This document shows, piece by piece, positions 11,415-23,144 of a DNA stretch of 34,635 bases. Under the pieces are notes generated by a model. It had not been told where the DNA came from and ran no database searches. It saw only the letters and a program-made list of their open reading frames with translations. Source of the stretch: Tulasnella sp. 424 (lineage: Eukaryota > Basidiomycota > Agaricomycetes > Cantharellales > Tulasnellaceae). The DNA lies in contig WSUB01000286.1 in NCBI GenBank assembly GCA_019633425.1, positions 1-34,635 of the forward strand, read 5' to 3'. Position numbers and translations under genes: made by a program. Numbering within the stretch: the stretch's first letter is position 1; every line of letters starts with the position of its first letter.

Positions 11415-11658
11415 TTTCACAGCTTTTTGAATGGAGAGTCGTTTTGGGTTCGATTCGCCTCGGTGTCAGAAAGTTCCCAAACAGCGGTGTGATCGCACCC
11501 TGAGTAAAACAGGGACAAACACCAATTTTACCAAGCCGTCGTTCGCTTCAAGCAGCTCTTGATCCTTTCCCTTCCAGGACCTAGCTTTTTTATCGTGAGG
11601 GTCGCATAGAACTCGAACCTTCCTCCTGGGGCTCGTTCGCGAGGTTTGATATCTCGAA
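11415..11658. promoter_or_regulatory. Divergent promoter region, TRM5 / RPA190
   Basis: Only 244 bp separate the two start codons, so the promoters of both genes must overlap here. Both products serve the translation machinery (tRNA modification, rRNA synthesis), so co-regulation is possible but inferred. No specific operator was identified. Confidence 0.5.
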
Positions 11659-14600
11659 ATGGACATCTCGCTCTCTGTCCCAACGACCGTCAAGTCGGTC
11701 GCGTTCACCGGTCTCAGCGCACAAGACATCCGCCGAATTTCAGTCAAGCAAATCACGAACCCTCAGCTACTAGATGACTTAAACAGACCAACAGAAGGCG
11801 GCTTATATGATCCTGCCTTGGGACCACTTAACAAACACGATTTGTAGGCTTTCAATTGCGTGAACCACTGGAGCTCATGGTATCGCTAACAGAGAGCGTA
11901 TTTAGGTGCGGAACGTGTCGAATGAACAGTTTCACTTGCCCCGGTCATTTCGGGCATATCGAGCTTCCGTCTCCGCTCTTTCACCCACTGTACTTCGCCG
12001 ACATGTTCCGCCTGCTCGGCTGCGTCTGCATGTTCTGCCATCAGTTCAAGGCAGGAAAGTTGGCGGTGAGTCCGATTCCCCTTCTGCTATCTTACACCGC
12101 TTGATACCGATTGCTGCCCAGGTATCGAAATGCATCGCCCAGTTGCGACTTCTAGACCACGGTCTCATCGACGCGGCCGAAGCTGTCGAGGATGTCGTCA
12201 GCTCAGCACCAGGGAAGAAGTTGAAGCTGGACCTTGTCGACGACGAAGATGAGGAAGGAGAAATTGCAGGCACAGGAGATCCCAACGCGGTAGCAAAAGC
12301 TCTCGATAAATACGTTAAGCACCAGCTACGACGCGCCTCGGGCAGCAGGAGGGACGACTATCACGATTCCGTGGTGTACAACACACGAAAAGCCGTCATC
12401 AAAGCATTCTTGTACCTCAAGAACACCCGCTGCAAGTATTGCTCTGCGTGCGTGGCAGGCCGTCCTTGGAAAACCCCGAGGGTCGCTGACGAGTCGCGCA
12501 ATCCAGGAAAGCATACATGTTCCGAAAGGAAACCTACACCAAGCTCATCGAGTACGACCTCCCTCAAAAAGGCAAAGATACCAACACCATTTTGGGCGCT
12601 AAGCGACCAAACGTCCTCGCCAGTTCAACTACCCAGCACGACGAAAGTCAGCGAGACGAGGACGGAGACGACGAGATGAACTCTGAATCGGAGGAAGGGG
12701 AGGACATTCAGAACAGCGACGGTTCGGATTCCGACGACGATGAATCGAAAACGAGGAAGTCAAAGAAGGATGGCAAAATTCAAGGGGGGCCAGCAATCGA
12801 CTATCAAGGACGTGTCAAAGGGCCACGCGGGCGGAGTGAAAGACTCATCGTGCCCGAGGAAGCTCGCGCCCACATCCGTCGCCTATTCGAAAACGAGCAT
12901 ATCTTATGTGGTTTGATCTTTGGCCCTCACGGATCCCTCGCACCTATCGACGGCCTCGGCGTCTCTCCAGCCTCTGCAGACATGTTCTTCGTGGAGGTGG
13001 TCGCGATTCCACCATGTCGTTTCCGCCCACCCGCAGAACGGATGGGCCAGCTCATGGAACACCCTCAAAACACGCAGCTGGGCAAAGTTCTTAACTCCAC
13101 GTACACGGTGCGGGACTTGAACAAGCAGCTCAGGGAGTTGTCCGACAAGAACTCGAAGCTCGAGCGGATCCCGTTACCAAAAGAGCGAGACACCCTCATC
13201 CAGAAGCTGATCAACCAGCTGGTCCAGCTCCAAGTCGAGTATAACGTCTTCGTGGATAGTAGCAAAGCCCCTTCGCAAAACTTGAAAGGCTCGGTCCTTG
13301 CCCCAGGTGTGAAGAATATACTGGAGAAGAAAGCGGGGTTGTTCAGGAAGAACATGATGGGCAAGCGGGTCAACTACGCTGCTCGTTCCGTCATCTCTCC
13401 CGACGTCAACATCGAATCCAACGAAATCGGTATCCCTCCTGTCTTCGCCAGAAAGCTCACATTCCCCGAGCCTGTCACTCAGCATAACGTCCATCTTATG
13501 CGGCAGTTGGTCATCAACGGCCCTAAGAATTACCCCGGTGCAAATATGGTGCAGTACGAAGATGGCTCCATTCAGTCATTGGTACGTCTCCTTGTAAAAA
13601 TGGTTCGTCGCTTGTTAATAACGACATGGATGATCAGGAACGCATGACCCAAGAGCAACGGATCGCTTTGGCAAACCAGCTCTTGACGCCCCAAGAAGGA
13701 AAGAAAGCCGTGTTCGCTCAGGCTCATACGCTTTCCACGCGAACCATTGCCGTGCCGAAGAAAGTCTATCGGCATTTGCAAAGCGGCGACCAGCTTATTC
13801 TGAATCGTCAGCCAACGTTACATAAGCCAAGTATGATGGTTCACAAGGCCCGAGTGCTGAAAGGGGAAAAGACCATTAGGATGCACTACGCGAACTGGTT
13901 CGTTCATTCTCATCCAGTATTCCCGACTTCCTTCTGACGCTTTGACAATCTAGCAATTCCTACAATGGTACAGTGCGCCGTCGTCCAGGCTTGCGCTCTT
14001 GTGAACTGACATAATCTCCTCTACCCTTTAGCGGACTTTGACGGTGATGAGATGAATATCCATTTCCCTCGTATGTGCGAAGCATCGCCACAGGAGCCCG
14101 AGTCTGATGAATTTTTCTGTAGAGACGCAAGTCTCCCGCGCGGAGGCGAGGTTTATTGCAAGCACGGATAACCAATACCTCGTCCCAACCTCTGGAAACC
14201 CGCTCCGCGGTTTGATCCAAGATCATGTCGTTGCCGGCGTATGGATGACCTACAAGGAAACCTTCTTCACTCGCGAGGAGTATCAGCAGCTACTCTATGG
14301 TGCATTGAAACCTGAAGACAATTACACTGGCGGTGGAAGGATCCACACTGTCCCACCAGCGATCTGGAAACCAAAGCCGTTATGGACCGGGAAACAAATC
14401 GTAAGTTCCGTGCCAGTTCTTGGAGACAGTCCTCCTGATATCCGAACGTCACGAAGATCTCCACAATCATGAAGAACATCACACCCGAGACCGCAGCCGG
14501 CATGCACCTCTTCTCCCAATCCAAGATCCTTAACAGCCACTGGGGTCGTTACGCGTACACCAAGGATGTCAAGTTCAAGGACGGCTCGAAGATGACCATG

Positions 14601-17600
14601 AAGCTCGACGGGGACCAGTCCGTCATCTTCTACGATGGAGACCTCGTCTGCGGTGTCCTTGACAAGTCGCAGTATGGAGCGACAGCCTACGGCATGGTCC
14701 ACTCAGTCTACGAGCTCTATGGTGCCGAGACCGCGGGTCGCCTTCTCAGCATCCTCAGCCGGCTTTTCACGAAATTCCTCCAGCACCGCGCCTTTACCTG
14801 CCGTATGGATGACCTCCTTCTCACCCCCGAGGGCGATAAGGTCCGACGTCAGCAAATCGGGGAGGCGAGCGACTACGGTTTCAGAGCCGCAGTTGAAAAC
14901 TTCCCCGCGCTTAGGGAGATGGACACAAAGGGCCCGGCATTGGGAAAGCAGCTCAATATCCTTCTCGAAGAGGTGCTTCGTGACGATAAAAAGATGAATG
15001 ACCTGGACGTCACCGTTAAGAAGAAGATGGCTGGCTTGACTCAAGCCATCGCATCGGCTGCCATTCCGTCTGGACTCCACCGCCGCTTCCCCGATAACCA
15101 CATGCAAACGATGGTCATGTCAGGAGCGAAGGGATCTGCTGTCAACGCCAGGCAGATATCCTGTGGACTCGGCCAAACCGAGTTGGAAGGCCGACGTGTG
15201 CCACACATGGTCAGCGGCAAAACTCTTCCATCGTTCAAGCCATTCGAAACGGCGGCGATCGCCGGAGGCTACATCGCTAGCCGCTTCCTGACTGGCATCA
15301 AAGCTCAAGAGTTCTTCTTCCACTGTATGGCCGGTCGTGAGGGTCTTATTGACACCGCAGTGAAGACCAGTCGATCCGGTTACCTTCAGCGCTGTCTCAT
15401 CAAGCACCTCGAAGGGCTGCGAGTGCACTACGACAACACCGTTCGAGGAAGTGACTCCTCCGTCTTCCAATTTTTGTACGGCGGAGATGGTTTGGATGTA
15501 ACGAAGCAAATGCATCTCCATCAATTCGACTTCGCTGCTGCCAACATCAAATCACTCATTGATCAGGCGAAGCCAGCCGTTATCCTCGGGGCAGTTGACG
15601 ATGAAACAGCTGTCAAGCATATGAAGAAGGTTCTCAAACACGCTGATGAACCCAATCGATACCCACCCACCGTCTCTATCTACTCTCCGACACGATATCT
15701 CGGGAGCACGTCTGAACGGTTCGCGAAGGCGTTGGAAGGCTACGTTAAGAAGAATGTCGGCAAGACACTTGAAGACAAGAAGGCTGCATCAGACAATACC
15801 AAGCGTACAGACCTTCTCACCGGTCGCAAATTCAAAGATCTCATGAACATTCGCTACATGCGAGCCCTCGCAGAGCCTGGAGAGGCAATTGGGCTTCTAG
15901 CTGCTCAAGGGTGAGTACGGATCCCAGCTTCGTGTTTCTTGGGAATTCACAGCCTGCATTCAGCATTGGGGAGCCTTCGACCCAGATGACCCTTAATACC
16001 TTCCACTTTGCTGGTAAGCCCATTTAATCATTGGTGATATCCTATATTGAGGTTTTTTTTGCCATAGGCCATGGTGCCGCAAACGTGACACTCGGTATCC
16101 CTCGCCTTCGTGAGATCGTGATGACTGCGGCGAGGAAACCAGTTACCCCTACCATGACTCTTCCTATTACTCCTGGGCTTCCAAAATCTCGTGTTGAGTC
16201 GTTCTGCAAGAAGGCGAACCGATTATCACTTTCGGAAGTCGTCGACGAGGTTATCGTCACGGAGAGACTCGAAGTTGCCGGGGCCGATCTCAAGAAAACA
16301 TTCCATGTCAAACTCAAGTTCTTCCCCCAGGAACAATACGAGAAAGAGTACCTGGTTCGTCCGGCTGAAATACTCGAGGTAATGGGCGCTTCTTTCCCAG
16401 CCGTTCTGATCAAGGAGCTTGGGATCGAGTTGAAGAAGCTTGGGGAATCCTTCAAGGCACAGAAGACAGAAATTGGAGAAGGCAAGCAGATTAGGGAGAA
16501 CGTGGGTCGTGCGGGAGGTGACTCCGATGACGAAGGCGGTCGGGACGATGATGGAGCTGAGGAGGATGGCGTCGAGCTCGCGGACGTGGACGTAGATGAC
16601 GAAAAGGCCATGCGGAACAGAAAGGAGATGGATTTCGAAGACGAGGATGATGATCTGACCGACGACCAGGACGATGTTGCGGGCGGTAACGATACAGATG
16701 ACTTCGAGGCGGCATTTGACAGCGACAACCTTGATGGGCTCTCCCCGCGCCGCGAAAAGAAGCCGAGTAAGAAGGAAAAATGGAACAACAAACTTCTCGT
16801 CGCGCAGGATTTGTTCCGTAAGCAGGGTGGAGGTCGTGCTTATGATCTGCAGTTCCCCCGCGACGGTAAAGAATGCTCCTTCAAAGTCGAGGTAATATTT
16901 CCATTCGTCACGGATGATCCGCCCTTTGCTGATAACAACTTCCGCCAGTTTGACATCCACTCTCCCAAACTTCTTCTCGTCGGAATCATTGAGCGAGCCT
17001 GTACGAAAACTGTCATCCGTCATATCTCGGGCGTAAGCAGATGTCGAGAGTTCATCCCAGATAATAAGTCGCAAGGGGTATGTGCCTGATCTTTCAAATT
17101 ATGCCTGCCGGCCTGACGAAAGTGTACCGCAGCCGAAGTTCATGACTGAGGGGGTCAATCTCAAGGGCATGTGGAAGTATTGCCACGACGAAGCCGATCT
17201 CGATGCACTGGAATCAAACGACGTGTATGCCATGCTGCAGACCTACGGCGTTGAAAGTGCCCGCGAGACGATTATCCGCGAGATGGCCAACGTGTTTGGA
17301 GTCTACAGCATCAAAGTTGACCCTCGACATCTCATGCTCATTGCGGACTACATGGTGAGTTAAACATTTCGTATTACGTGCCTCGGACGGTTTCACTGAT
17401 CAACATTTCTTCATAGACTTTTGATGGCGGCTATAAAGCCTTCAGCCGGACGGGCATCAAAACCAATAGCTCTGTCTTGCTCAGAGCATCGTACGAATCC
17501 ACTGGAACGATGCTGGCGGAGGCGACTTTATACGGGGAGTTCGATCAGCTGACGTCGCCCGCAAGTAGTATCGTTCTCGGCCAACCACCACGCAACGGAA

Positions 17601-17644
17601 CGGGTTTGTTTGGAGTTTATGCTCCCGTGCCTGTATCCGCGTAA
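11659..17644 (+). CDS. RPA190: RNA polymerase I largest subunit (Rpa190/RPA1)
   Basis: Catalytic subunit of Pol I, which transcribes 35S pre-rRNA in the nucleolus. Thirteen exons: 11659-11843, 11906-12065, 12122-12447, 12507-13581, 13638-13897, 13954-13967, 14032-14070, 14123-14400, 14457-15910, 15964-16013, 16068-17077, 17133-17354 and 17417-17644, giving 1766 residues. Landmarks are the zinc-binding clamp (CGTCRMNSFTCPGHFGH, then CMFC and CKYC), clamp and rudder (KRVNYAARSVISPDVNI), the active-site loop NADFDGD (Asp675, 677, 679), the bridge helix (MAGREGLIDTAVKTSRSGYL), the trigger-loop region ([21 protein letters not shown]) and the C-terminal LTSPASSIVLGQPP. Acidic linkers near residues 250-290 and in exon 11 (DEDDDLTDDQDD) are of the kind typical of Pol I. 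A 14-nt exon lies immediately upstream of the active-site loop. Confidence 0.95.
13954..13967 (+). other. 14-nt microexon at the RPA190 active-site loop
   Basis: The exon CAATTCCTACAATG lies between a CTAG acceptor and a GTACAG donor. Joined to TG upstream and CG downstream it encodes C-N-S-Y-N-A, running straight into DFDGD. The frame breaks if it is skipped. Confidence 0.85.
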
Positions 17645-17894
17645 AAACGTATTCTTCGTGGTGGACTCGTACTGTTCGAAATTCTCTTTTTCCCGCTCCA
17701 GGGATATTTGTGCAAGGTACCAACAATGTATCCATTAGTGTTTTAGGAATAGTTTGCAAGTTTGCTTTCGGACTCGAGAATCAAATATCGTTACAACAAT
17801 CGTGTCCATGTGATTCAAGGATACCGCATAAGGGGAAACTTCAATACTCATAACCAAATGTCCAACCAACGGCTACCGGGGAGATGTGTGAACA

Positions 17895-20800
17895 TCACTT
17901 AGCGGGTCGCGAGCGCAATAGCTCAGCTGCCTTTGCCTCCCTCCATTCACACCCCTCCCGGAACTCGCATGTGTCGCACTTCCACGTATCTTCAAGGTCC
18001 ACTCCTCGTGGCTCTCGTTTGCTTTCCCAGAACTCGATGGCAGCCACGATCTGCTTCGTCAACAGCTCTCGGTCGAAAGAGAACTTCTTCGAGCCGATTA
18101 CGCCGGCGTCTCCATTGGTTGTAATGGCCGCGACAGGTTTTATTTTGGAATTTTCTGACACGGATGCTTAAAACGATCGTGAGACGAGTTCAGTACATCG
18201 ACGCTTGGAAGGACGGAGGCTTACTTGTGTCGATGGGCGTTGCTTTCTCCTTTCCCTTTCTTTTCGAACCTTCCTCTTGAACCTGATTCTTTTTCACGGG
18301 ACTGAGCGACGTAGCCGGAATCTCGAGAGCGGCAACCAGCTCATCAGGGATATCCTCAAACAGTGCCTCCCAATCCATATCGGATCCTTGCGAGGCTGAA
18401 ACGACGTCTGCAATATGGTCCTCCACGGCCTCATTCTGCAGAGCAATTTCATCCTTTTCCCCTCTTGGTGATGGGGCTCTTGATTCGGAAGTCGAAGAAG
18501 ATCCGGTCGCATCAGCAGGGGCTAGACGTGAGGATGAAGGTGGAGGAGTTGGAAGTGGAAGTGAATCCGGCACCTTGGCCTTCCCGCTATCGTCTCCTAA
18601 GTCGATTGTACCCGGTGGCTTGTAATCTGGGTCCTGAGAAGGCGATTCAAAGGGTGTATAGAACTCGGTGCCATTGCTACTTTGACTGTCACGAACGTGA
18701 CTCTTGAGGCTTTCCAGAATGGCATGTTGATACATTTGTTCTTCCGTAACGTCCAAGGCTTCAGGAGACATCGCTTCCTGAGTTGGGGATACCATTTGGT
18801 CGAGGGTTGTGAGGCGCAACGGGGCCTCTTTTGCTCCAAAGGAGGCTTGCTTATCCCCTGACTTGGTCTTCCCTTTTCCCTTTCCCTTGGTTCTCGTCCG
18901 TACTTCTTCTCTCATTCGATATATGAGCTCCAATTCGCCATCGATGGGCGCGTCAAGCTGAAGTCGGAGTCGCCTGACAGTGCTGTACCAACATTGTACC
19001 AGCTCGTCGAGGTTCGTCACTAGTCTGGAACCCACGGAGGAGCCTTGACTGCCATCCTTTTTTTCTTGACTACCTTGGCTACTCTTCTGAGAGGAGGCAG
19101 AGAACGCATCGAACGAGTCCAACAGTTCGGTCGCTTCCACGATGAATTCGTCCGAGAAGGTACGGGATGATATGAGGTGGAGGTGCTCCATGATCGCTGA
19201 GAAGGAGAAGGTGAAAGATAAGGGTGACGAAGAGGTACCAGACGAGGTAGTCGGTGGTAGTCGGGCGGCGCCTACGAGTTGACCCAACAGCTGATGGTAG
19301 AGCATCAGCTGGAGCCTGCCCGAAAGATCGTCCTTCGGCATGCTATTGACAGAGCGAGTCTTGGTGTCATTCAAGTGAAGGCGATAAGTTGACCTGTCTC
19401 CTCCTATTTGATCGGCGATTTGACTCGCAGAGGGTGATCCGCTTTCTTGGGATGCATTTGCACTGCGCATCTCAACCTCTGGAGGCGTGCTGCTCGGAGG
19501 ACCAGCGACTGTTGCTTCATCTTTGCTCTCTTGAGAGGCCCGTTTCATTTCAACATCCGAGTCATCGTCGACGTCGGAGTTGATGGAAATCACTCCAGCA
19601 GGGCTGCCGGTTAGGTCCAAACGCCGGGACTTTGACACCGCCCCCTTCGAGGGGCTGAAGTACGAGTCGATCTTCCGTTGTGACGAATCTTCGACTGTTG
19701 CTCTTGTCTTTCGTTTCCTGGGGGAGGGAGAAGGGGTTTGGGGGGGGGGGGATCTGAACCGAGGTGAATGTTTTGCCAAAGGTGAAGAAGCGGTTTCAGG
19801 AGCGGGGAGTCGATTTATCTCGTCCTAAGTAAGTCAGTGTGTATGAGGGATTGGTTTGTTATCGAGGATCGCTGTCGTAATTGAAAGGCCTCACGATGAT
19901 CCCAGTGACGTAGTAACCGTTGATGAAGCCCATGACGTGGAATTCTCGCTGCGCCAATCCGTTTGGTGAGTCTCACCAAAGTTCTCAATAGAGAGACACT
20001 TACACAAGTCCCAATGTCGATAAGCATTTGGAAGTGTGCGATCATATTCAGTAGCCTGAGGTCCACCAAGATCGTCAGTCTAATGCTTAGTCCAATGCTC
20101 CACCGAAAGTGAAAGTGACGCACCGCAGGGCAAATCTCTCCTCAGCAGTTTTCACCTTTACAATCACTTCGACGACTGGTAGGGCATCTTCTAGCTTTTT
20201 GTGGACGTGCTGTATAAAATTGGATGATTAGAAATCGTTGGTCTCCAGCGCTATTCTGAGCAGAAGACACGTGCCTGGCCTTGCTTCATGACCTTATCTG
20301 CATGGATGACCACGGTCTTTTGAACGGGGATGGCTTTTCCATGCTTACTGACAACAACTTCGTCCATATTTGCCCCTCGCCATCGCTGACCTAACAATAT
20401 TCAGTTAGTTCCGGGGCGCGTACCTCAAACCAAAGCACACATACTCACCTCGTAAGGAATAATCAAATTTGTATTCGCACCATGAAGGGGTTACGAGGTC
20501 GGTAACGCTGAATCTTCCCTTTGGTCTGAACAACTTCAACAAGCTAGCGGAGGGCACAGGGACCGGAGCCGCAGTTTCCGCCAGTGGAGGCTTCGATTCA
20601 TGCGTCGGAGCCGTTGACCGCTCCGCTTTGTCAGGGCTCGAGCTCCGAAGCAGAAGGGGCTTGGTTTTTGTCAAGGACCGTCTTGGGTTAGGACATCGAC
20701 TACTTCGGACATCGAGGGGTGAGCTTGACCGAGCAGAGGAGCGCTTGCTGGGTGTCGACTTGCGCGGGCGCGGTTGACGGCCACTACTCTTTGTAGTCCG

Positions 20801-21136
20801 ATCTGGCGACATGCTAGGTTCCGCTGAAGGTGGAACGTCGATCTCGTCGGTTTCGCTAGTATTTGTTTCTTCTGGCTCCGGCGGTTTTGCACGAGAGGTG
20901 GAGGCTTTTGAGGGGGATTCGATGGCGGTGAACTTGTCGCAGAGGTCATCGAACTCTTTTAAGTCTCCCTCGCCCAGTGGATGAAAATACACGTCGTATT
21001 CATCTGCGCTGTCAGTCATGTGACTACGAAAGGCAGGAAGAACTGCCGAGAGTCGGTGGCGGGACGCGCGTGTTGTGGTGGTTGTAGTGAATAAGTGGAT
21101 TATCGCGGTCACGTTTTGTTTGTTGACGTATCGCAT
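17895..21136 (-). CDS. EXO5: Exonuclease V (Exo5/Dem1), Fe-S nuclease with large disordered inserts
   Basis: A single-strand DNA exonuclease of the PD-(D/E)XK superfamily; yeast Dem1/Exo5 acts in mitochondria and human EXO5 in the nucleus. Seven exons: 21136-20449, 20390-20275, 20209-20124, 20055-20004, 19948-19895, 19824-18225 and 18154-17895, giving 951 residues against 585 in yeast and 373 in human. Core motifs are RFSVTDLVTPSWCEYKFDY, YYVTGIIDEINR, DTKTR (Asp486, Lys488) and LQLMLYHQLLGQL. The Fe-S ligands would be Cys220 plus Cys925, 928 and 934 (WKCDTCEFREGCEW). Intron 2 uses a GC donor (CAG/GCACGT at 20274). Ser/Pro-rich disordered inserts separate the catalytic motifs, and one carries a PIP-box-like QRKIDSYF. 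The N-terminus to the second ATG (MTDSADEYD) is basic and Thr-rich, like a mitochondrial presequence. Confidence 0.92.
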
Positions 21137-21410
21137 CCTCCTAAGGCTCCTCGGCCCTCAAATACCCTTCCGGTGATTTGCGTGTAACTTGAGGCCCCGT
21201 CAGCTGACTCGTTGGGAAAAGTCCGGGGGACAGGAGGCCTAGGACGAAACGAGCACGCAAGCGAGAAATAGTAGAACGTCAAACACTTCGATGACCAAAT
21301 GCGGTAATTTCCCGGCGGTGCTCCTTCGCCTCGGGAACCTAACCCGTCGTCGTCATAAGTCGCCGTTCTCGTTATTCAACCTTCATCCTCCTCCTCCACC
21401 AACCTCAACG
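21137..21410. promoter_or_regulatory. Divergent promoter region, EXO5 / NIPSNAP
   Basis: The 274 bp between two divergent start codons must carry both core promoters. The side next to the NIPSNAP gene is pyrimidine-rich (CCTCCTCCTCCACC near 21387), typical of fungal transcription starts. No specific binding site was recognised. Confidence 0.5.
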
Positions 21411-22797
21411 ATGATCACCAGACTCAGCAGCTCAGCTCTTCGTGTCCCATCCACTCTTTCAAGACTACCTCCAGTCGCTACTATCCAGTCTCGCGGTATC
21501 CTGCAGGTCGGTTTTGACGTCCCGGTGTGATCGGGTGGGGAACAGCCATGGCTCACTCGCACCCACGACGTCGCCCGGTCCACAGGCTATCCTCCACGGC
21601 TCTGAACAAGCCAAACAGGAAGGCGAAATCGAGACTCTTCAACATTCAAAGCTTGTCGGACGAGGAAAATACATTCATTCATTCGAAGGTGGCTTTTGCG
21701 CTCGCTCCTCGTCGGCCGTTGCAATTCTGATTTAGACTGACGCCGCCTCGTTTTCCGGCCGGTTTTTGCAGTTCATAGGGTAAAACCGGACCGCATCGAC
21801 GAATACAAGGCAGTAGCGTATGTGGGTTGCTCCTGCGGACACCGGCCCGTACTCTAACTGCCAGCATTCTCCAGGGAGAAATACTACACTGGCCTGGCCA
21901 AAGATGAATCCTTGAGCGTGAAGCTTACGGGTGGCTGGGAGACGACTATCGGCGCTCTTGATACTTATGGTGCGCGAGTCTTTATTCCTCGTTCCGAGGG
22001 CAGCTGGTGACATGTTCGTTCGCAGTGCACATCCTCGAATACGAGAATTACAAAGGCTACGATCACTCAACAGCTTTGATGAGCGAATCCAAGGTACTGC
22101 TCAACCAACTGTAGTCGTAATTGACGGCATCTAAGTGACGACCAAAATCACAGGAACACGCGGACCGCTTCAACGCAATGTTGCCGTTCCTCGAGAGCCG
22201 GAACCGCCAGTTGTGCCAGGAGTTCGCGTTCTGGGCTTCATCCCCACCCCACTCCAAGGGAGGTATATTCGAGCTTAGGACGTATACATTGCATCCCGGA
22301 ACTCTTTTGGAGTGGGAGCAAGCGTGGTAAGTTTTCCCCCGCCCCCCGCTTTTTCCTTCTTGCCGAGCTGATCGTCGTGACGTCGACCGCTCCCATAGGC
22401 GTCGAGGTATTGAAGCGCGTCGGAAGTTTGCGTTCCCCGTGGGCGCCTGGTTTTCCCAAGTTGGCCGTGAGTAATTGACCTGTCTTGACGGGTGAAGAGA
22501 TTGTTTCTGAACACTGCCCGTTCCCTTGTTCCCGTTCGCCCCTATAATTAGGCCTACACCAAGTCCATCACATGTGGCAGTATGATTCGATGGCAGAACG
22601 TAAGGCGGTCCGAGAGAAAGCTTGGACTGTAGATGGTTGGTCTAGCACTGTCGATAAGGTGAGGTGTCGTCCGCATTTATTCTGGCGCCTGTGACTCATT
22701 TCTCATCATTGTTCAACCTTACCCACAGACTTCCAAACTCGCTCAAGAAATGGAATCTAAGATCCTAGTGCCACTCAATTATAGCCCTCTCCGTTGA
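21411..22797 (+). CDS. NIPSNAP family mitochondrial protein
   Basis: Nine exons: 21411-21506, 21586-21688, 21772-21817, 21875-21969, 22026-22093, 22154-22326, 22399-22466, 22552-22658 and 22729-22797, giving 274 residues. The start MITRLSSSALRVPSTLSRLP is Ser/Arg-rich without acidic residues, fitting a mitochondrial presequence. Family motifs are QHSKLVGRGKYIHSFEVHRV, KPDRIDEYKAV, GGWETTIGALDTYVHILEYE, GGIFELRTYTLHPGTLLEWE and VGAWFSQVGRLHQVHHMWQY, i.e. two NIPSNAP ferredoxin-like domains. Animal NIPSNAPs are mitochondrial proteins implicated in mitophagy signalling; the molecular role of the fungal ones is not established. The first donor (GTCGGT) is weak, but every exon phase agrees. The gene is divergent from EXO5. 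Confidence 0.9.
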
Positions 22798-23144
22798 GCG
22801 AAGTGTCCCCCGGCATGGACGAACTCTTTTCCCTTTTACATCTGTACAATATACCCTGGCTAGCAGAAGTCGAATTTCGAGAAGGTGACCAATGAATGGA
22901 AGTGTTGGCGGGGAGAATGTTCTTGGGCGTCTGTATCCTTCGGTATATGAAGTCACGCAAGTTAAACGCGGCGAGCTCGTTTGTCCCTGAATTCTTCCAG
23001 CACTTTCCGCGATCGCCTTTGAAAAGGCAGCTGCCGCATCAGACTCCATCTCGTTTCTTCGATTCACACCCCCTTCTCTCTTTGAAATTCGTCCCCCTCC
23101 TCTAAGAAAATTTCCATCCCTTTTATTAGCGTCAATCTAACCGT
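22798..23144. other. Intergenic: NIPSNAP 3' flank and Cyp40 promoter
   Basis: The 347 bp lie between two plus-strand genes. The last 100 bp are C/T-rich (CCCCCTTCTCTC near 23070), as expected near a transcription start. No other gene is seen. Confidence 0.5.

Noticed and set aside
11444..11462. tRNA B-box-like sequence GGGTTCGATTCGCC
   Set aside because: There is no matching A-box, acceptor stem or anticodon arm upstream, and it lies in the short TRM5/RPA190 promoter.
12448..12506. Apparent frameshift in RPA190 after KNTRCKYC
   Set aside because: It is a normal 59-nt intron (GTGCGT...CCAG). Splicing joins CKYCSA to KAYMFRKE in frame, so the gene is not broken.
17033..17075. A 43-nt intron at GTAAGC in RPA190
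   Set aside because: Splicing there would remove the VSRC residues typical of this site in Rpa190. The donor GTATGT at 17078 with acceptor at 17132 keeps them and joins to PKFMTEGVNL.
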